The translations under genes and the position numbers were made by a program. This document shows, piece by piece, positions 19,701 through 20,158 of a stretch of 20,158 bases of DNA. The stretch spans positions 1 to 20,158 of IMG/VR virus record IMGVR_UViG_3300028008_000152. The stretch is one strand, 5' to 3'. Numbering within the stretch: position 1 is the stretch's first letter; each line of letters opens with the position of its first letter. The notes below the pieces were generated by a model, which did no database searches, was not told the DNA's origin, and was given only the letters and a program-made list of their open reading frames with translations. Origin of the DNA: a virus.

Positions 19701-20158
19701 GTTTTGTAGCAGTAATTAACGCATACCCTTCTGAGTTAAACGTATAATCTTTGTTGTGTACTAACTGTACACCGTTAATATAAATTTGTACTGCTTTTCT
19801 TGATGCACTTGTTAGCGAAAACATACTTGACAAAGGAAAATATAAATCATCAACATCATCTATAATTCTAGTTGTCTTTTTTGTTGCACCAATTGGAACC
19901 ATATCACTAAAGAAAAACGGTTGTGATTTAGTTTTATCTTTGTTTATATCTTGTAAGATTTTATCCACATGATCTTTTATTGCACCTTGAAAACCTAAGT
20001 CTTCGGCTTTTTGTAAAAATAATCTTTTAAATACTGAATATTCTTTACTTGCATATTCTATACTTTTTACAATATTACTATTGTTATCTGTTGAATGATA
20101 CAATGGTAAATTTAGTGGTACACTGTGTTGTAAAAATCTACGACCCAGGGCAGTAACA
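7777..20158 (-). CDS. Giant virion structural protein, at least 4126 aa (5' end beyond window)
   Basis: Residue numbers below count from the TTG at 20103, which is not the real start: the frame continues 18 codons upstream (...LGRRFLQHSVPLNLP) to the edge without stop, ATG or ribosome site. The visible protein is mostly beta. It has an early 'YINGVQLVHNKDYTF' repeat (~103), CBM5/12-like motifs (~608-651, 865-913, 1985-2031), a helical block (~940-1070; YKFYQGMLQDKGTKNALTKL), an FG-GAP-like propeller in two parts (~1265-1348 and 2052-2268), a 'GEVWWDLTNAKFFNPYQGD' segment, two GxGY double repeats (~2675-2738, 3038-3103), about eight 'INGxxL' repeats (~3160-4080), and 'PGVIFIGGERIEYF...QLRRGTLGTGV' (~3928-3960). 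Only one Cys (residue 1203) was found. It contains no catalytic motif or membrane segment I recognise. Giant proteins of this kind occur in T4-like marine phages; a baseplate or long-fibre role is inferred. Confidence 0.85.
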   Translation of the reverse strand, partial: VTALGRRFLQHSVPLNLPLYHSTDNNSNIVKSIEYASKEYSVFKRLFLQKAEDLGFQGAIKDHVDKILQDINKDKTKSQPFFFSDMVPIGATKKTTRIIDDVDDLYFPLSSMFSLTSASRKAVQIYINGVQLVHNKDYTFNSEGYALITATKQQDDVVDIYEYETTNGSYVPPTPTKLGLYPAYEPVKYTDNTYLESQQVIQGHDGSKIIAFNDYRDDILLELERRIYNNIKVSYDSTLFDIHSLVGGDFRNTGVTKSFIDKTILGDFISWSKFIDQDYTLHNFFERTNRFTFNYTGSQNKQDVLLPGFWREVYKQAFDTDRPHTHPWEMLGFSVKPTWWETQYGPAPYTKENTLLWQDLEDGVVREPNKKFKVLNNYKRPGLTGHIPADSNGNLLSPLDAGYVKFFDPTFIDQSFIFGDGSPVESAWRSSSQYPFSIVKAFAINKPAQLFATGFDRINQVKNIANEIVYKPTQKRFQLKDIVFPNTSEDTTQVYTSGIVNYISNYMSTSVLDLYKEYKENITTINNQLGYKLSGFTDKEKFKLILDSRTPTNQGNVFVPFENYKIFLNTSSPTKIVSYSGVIIERRSDGYVVKGYDTQASSFTYYQTVSTQRDPSINIGGISESFLIWDSNKNYVAGANVEYQGSYYRVKEAHTSTGSFDNTKFAKLASLPLIGGRDAFVRKQFNKNIVLTADYGKIFAKIQDVVDFLLGYGEYLKDQGFVFDYYEGEEKILTDWRHSVNEFLFWTTQKWGEGSVITLSPASKQIKFVSQYNMVANVFGGEYGYTLLQSDGTPLVEEFSSVGRSPNEFILTPKNTAEGIFAIKLPLIQKEHVLLIDNKTVFGDIIYDTQPGYRQERIKVLGYITQDWDGSLNIPGFVYDDATVTNWQQWTDYAVGDIVKYKEFYYSAIKKLSGKENFDAQDWHRLDDKPKAGLYTNFDYKVNQFSDFYDLDSDNFDTEQQKVAQHLIGYQKRQYLENIVNDDVSQYKFYQGMLQDKGTKNALTKLFDVLSSADKDSLEFYEEWAIKDGQYGAAEGFEEFELLLDESKFRLSPQPIELVNSTTGNETDLVYRILPYEVYQKTKNYNHQPFPALNVNKSYIKDAGYVNQADVRGIATTYRNLADYNISDIKRGQYVWVGNDNLNWNVYKHVDTDYIVESIEAGSTEFNITLTTNVTDIIVDDVIGMSNVGNTTLDKFYIVSKVDKNVITLVTSSAVQEIAECKGNITKFLSVRSASIPDANTVLQKNLDEGDLHWIDNFNGNWSVIKNTNNFTEQLKVQKDSSAVDLSYATSMAVDSRNTTLVVGAPDENDGKVYIYTRASDSINFVQSQVIEPVKYGNDLERFGAGLDISPDGDFIIVGSPDASNVKTKYEGSFVATDPYPKGSIVSSNQQLWRSVVDIQPQVANVVYNSFDSVTDVIDQLNVENLNTVDIPMLLTGNYAIDTVTNQYAFQNVVTDHILIRAPLDIYRGIGLNDTVKLAWNSITYSNQSLAALAQQAPFAGSFPSITEAYLDAGHVVQKKIDVILYVNSSTNLVELNDIVQTETGSGTVDYVYNEGAELVIYLKDVNGSFNSLDSLFRNDGDFIGQYEKQGPTDSVDTSTELGGFLYITAPSYTPTSATTNKDQGRGLIFADVIRPSESSNRYYYNILDFDSAVLDSQNTFNSYIRVLSSQGLPGAFGNNSPILSDLYVVRAPKPVTDIVNQGDTINFYVNQLPQYGTGIIKDITALNLTTTITNKLQTIYDVWDGYINFDFTKFDASGNPFEPKVGQSVEDKTTGATGVVTYYQRDGLNATIFIKSVTGVWSKGDDYGQNAEIEFKLIPGDPNPTYQADRIIGQIQFVSLGLPADNIGKMLVFQNATNLSVPTGIDYITDAEYWFYQQDNVNGIPRPANAPSAINNEWEQTYKIPTDITGTASGLTNEGIYAIYSKTTFGRYDLISSYTVPEKATNYKLGSSIKITKNNDLYRGMIGAAGNGTTSLPGKIYFIKKGTENNIAYNWDYAKNKKFKGTFDESLNYFTDDIVYVGGVLYVAKTNVAPGAFDANDWTSTDDLVDYVGYIPNSTGLSVSDGNTVLDQAGLVDFGSEFDVANSGEVLITNAMYNDSTNKVVVYRANNGHFERSQEIDAPDITSGFGHALALSNDGTVIAISAPYNDNYKADQGIIYIYKQVNGVFEIAQTLKSPNNEQGEKFGWRLDFDGDQLFVSAKDADMATKTIFDSGETILDQGFTAFNTINDNAGVVYVYEKVKQDLIFAQTIQIPSTELLDPNINYFGNNILARNNHFYVGLPNRVDGTRLGNVIDFKNNRNENIWQIYRSDKPTVDLNKIKKMFLYNTKDNELLTYIDYIDPIQGKVAGIAEQDLTYKTYYDPALYDLSSTGQVIDPTNSWGEKHVGEVWWDLTNAKFFNPYQGDVVFSTQNWSKIFQGNIIDVYEWVQSPVIPSEWDAQADTENGFAKGFSGTSLYGDATYSTRKIYDGVAKIFKTNYYFWVKNKKTVPDVEFRNTSIFDIADYIQDPIAKGYTFAALISPSQFVLYNAEKYIKGTEVALSTQYWTIPNQTQNIHNQYQIISEGLETSQPNNDIVRKWFDSLSGYDEQDRIVPDPYLSPKQKYGALNKPRQSWFKNRYEALKQFIERTNLVLSENLIVDDKIITSLNKNDPEPTVVSNLYDVKIDTLDDLGFVGVAKASQAVLTPVVVNGKITNVLITDPGRGYRNAPLVTVTGLGSGAVLQTTIDALGKVSSVTILESGENYSDNVILTVRPFTVLVSSDNTILGKWALYERDTVARTWNRVKSQAYDTKLFWDYKDWYATGYSEVTDIDYLIDNAYELTQLDAGISNVVKISNIGSGGWLLLEKIDSQDTEDYTINYKTIGRQNGTIKFNETLYDSEAAFTGFDTISFDTKIFDSEPRTELRIILNTIKDNLFINDLQVKFNELFFASLRYAFSEQTYIDWAFKTSFIKAKHNVGSLRKDITFNNDSLPSYEAYIKEVKPFGTKIREYLSAYEGLDNTQTVVTDFDLPASYSVVEGKIVPQNVKVQSNTLVGTNADIETYPNKNWLDNSSYKVVKVTVVNQGSGYFSPPVLKVSGGGGSGVELETTIGTNGKVTGVKIVNAGSGFYSAPTIESLDNISDTGEKATYGIQIGDSPVRGLHTSVKFDRTTGTYVYTNLNKSETFVASGSKFEYDLSWPMDLDKSNIKVYVNNVEALDSEYTFTNKLDVSKGYDRYFGQILFVNLPKLNETILIEYKLSSDIMQAQDRINNFIPKNGNYVTDLKQLMTGLDYGGVEVKSFEFEQGRGFDSGGDTWDSYDETFEDEIFELDDSTTTFTFAKVLETGVQYHVYKNNVRIDDPNYPSTPTNPNAVIQSITGAGQTGWSRTDDGTLPTDLVVFDEEAVSISNTDIIIFRKSTSDGTYLPEPNSYDTLIKGGALNYSTATGISAADINIDGDGFVTPTTSAGPEELVPGQVLDTLDIKVYERPSDGSSKITSRNYTGDGTTTVFNFGAEVIQQDSLFVKINYAIIASTEYTIDYNAKTITFNTAPIVGSKIHLAVLGVSGTKIIDIDNFVADGSTARFLTNVRFADNLQSVITLDGQKLENVVVKSRKPDGISGNALIKFATPPAAGSVINFAFFEGGDVQNYSEVGIQNFTLDGSTVSYALNTTPFTTTPVPWQTIVKVNDIILNAGYTQKFTMAAATREYQLDNFQIPPGSVNNKGLQVFINGKKLTYLQDWTFTGASSSAGSSIVRIKTAVGHSTGDILDVYLVNDGQYAFGYIDAGGEFVDTPGTIYLDSAYNENDVLTVYQFSNHDSQRFERQQLDVISRVTLTPNTDDWYKFNHLTAGLIELPTPAIDAEYVWITINGQLLLPSIQYQVTDNKKYVKINIPIAQNDVIELIHFAETQSVNKYGWSQFKDMLNRTHYKRLDDTAGIQLVTDLNWYDQKITISDGSTLPIPDATSSVPGVIFIGGERIEYFVRNDNVLSQLRRGTLGTGVKDTHIEGTTVFNSGLTSVMPYKDETLTTQFIADGISSTYTLDFVASSINEFEVFVGGKRLRKNAISSYVSLNPTYQDSPEGDVTLPAEFSVNGSTLTLTTTPTENVKVTVVRRSGIIWTNPGTQLSKADSDIARFLRDSTVDLPR
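7865..10620 (-). repeat. C-terminal array of about eight 'xVxINGxxL' beta repeats in the giant protein
   Basis: Recurring units pair a 'V-x-I/V-N/G-G-x-x-L/I' turn with a following hydrophobic strand. Examples are KVYVNNVEALDSEYTF, VITLDGQKLENVVV, QVFINGKKLTYLQDWTF, ITINGQLLLPSIQYQV and EVFVGGKRLRKNAIS. Spacing is roughly 70-130 residues. The pattern is that of phage fibre or adhesin beta domains; identity between units is low, so the count is approximate. Confidence 0.55.
10795..10990 (-). repeat. GxGY double repeat, second copy
   Basis: The segment encodes VVNQGSGYFSPPVLKVSGGG, a linker, and then KVTGVKIVNAGSGFYSAPTI. Two 'GSG(Y/F)xxxP' units are separated by about 35 residues. This matches the copy at 11890-12080 in layout and spacing. 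Confidence 0.6.
11890..12080 (-). repeat. GxGY double repeat, first copy
   Basis: The segment encodes VLITDPGRGYRNAPLVTVTG, then GKVSSVTILESGENYSDNVI. It has the same architecture as 10795-10990, including a 'TTID/TTIG...GKV' linker in the middle, so the pair is an internal duplication in the protein. Confidence 0.6.
13300..13950 (-). other. FG-GAP-like propeller, second part (about four blades)
   Basis: Consecutive units start with 'FG': FGSEFDVANSGEVLI, FGHALALSNDGTVIAISAPY, FGWRLDFDGDQLFVSA and FGNNILARNNHFYVGLPNRV. Several close with a 'G-V/I-x-Y-V/I-Y' strand (QGIIYIYKQ, GVVYVYEK). This is the integrin-alpha/FG-GAP pattern. Confidence 0.6.
14010..14150 (-). other. CBM5/12-like motif 3 in the giant protein
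   Basis: The segment reads FDESLNYFTDDIVYVGGVLY, then VAKTNVAPGAFDANDW. It fits 'W/Y-xx-G/D-D-x-V-x-Y-xG-xx-Y-xx-x...F-D-xx-x-W', the pattern of chitin- or cellulose-binding CBM5/12 modules, although the leading aromatic is Tyr. Confidence 0.5.
16060..16310 (-). other. FG-GAP-like propeller, first part (about two blades)
   Basis: The segment encodes ATSMAVDSRNTTLVVGAPDE followed by GKVYIYTR, then FGAGLDISPDGDFIIVGSPD. The 'VVGAPD...GKVYIY' and 'FG-x-x-LDIS-x-DGD-x-x-IVGSPD' elements are close to the FG-GAP consensus. Confidence 0.6.
17365..17510 (-). other. CBM5/12-like motif 2 in the giant protein
   Basis: The segment encodes WQQWTDYAVGDIVKYKEFYY, then FDAQDWHRLDDKP. This is the best fit of the three to the CBM5/12 pattern, with Trp, 'Y-xx-GD-x-V-x-Y', a paired Tyr, and 'FD-xx-DW-x-x-L'. 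Confidence 0.6.
18150..18280 (-). other. CBM5/12-like motif 1 in the giant protein
   Basis: The segment encodes IWDSNKNYVAGANVEYQGSY, then YRVKEAHTSTGSFDNTKF. It has the same 'W...Y-V-xG-x-x-V-x-Y-x-G-x-Y-Y...F' layout, with Lys-Phe in place of the final Trp. Confidence 0.55.

Noticed and set aside
1-20158. Defence island, CRISPR array, tRNA cluster or diversity-generating retroelement near the fibre genes
   Set aside because: I saw no regularly spaced direct repeats, no cloverleaf-like sequences, no reverse transcriptase frame, and no template/variable repeat pair next to any fibre C-terminus. The window is filled by structural genes.

Overview
The window reads as part of the late structural region of a lytic, T4-like (myovirus-type) bacteriophage, probably a marine one. 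The evidence is the AT-rich DNA (about one third G+C in sampled lines), near-continuous coding on one strand, short gaps, T4-type late promoters (NATAAATA) in front of structural genes, a phage tail-collar domain, several fibre-like proteins, and a giant virion protein typical of cyanophage and pelagiphage relatives of T4. I favour a pelagimyophage or cyanomyophage, but nothing here fixes the host. There is no tRNA, integrase, transposase, CRISPR array or bacterial housekeeping gene. All genes lie on the minus strand, so reading order runs from the right edge to the left, and no gene-free stretch exceeds about 60 bases.

Right part (7777 to the right edge): one giant reading frame of at least 4126 codons. 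It is still open at the edge, so its true start lies outside the window. The protein is a mosaic of beta-rich repeats: an FG-GAP-like propeller split by a roughly 700-residue insertion, CBM5/12-like carbohydrate-binding motifs, two GxGY double repeats, and a long C-terminal series of 'xVxINGxxL' fibre repeats. It is most likely a baseplate or tail-fibre component.

Middle (619-7752): a 204-residue conserved virion protein; then three fibre proteins of 703, 634 and 501 residues that share an N-terminal domain of about 175 residues but have different C-terminal ends (tail collar; a 'KITGLA...DAATKAYVD' fibre with a unique tip; a cysteine-bearing 'ADLAEKY' domain); then a 307-residue structural protein. 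The shared N-termini probably dock the fibres on the virion and the variable ends probably contact the host. Late promoters stand before the 204-, 501- and 307-residue genes. The 204-, 703- and 634-residue genes form one tightly packed transcription unit.

Left part (1-617): expression logic changes. A near-consensus sigma-70 promoter, with two identical 8-base palindromes around its -10, drives a small conserved hypothetical gene. That gene overlaps by ATGA a truncated gene resembling phage GT-A-type glycosyltransferases. This marks a boundary between late and host-polymerase-type transcription.
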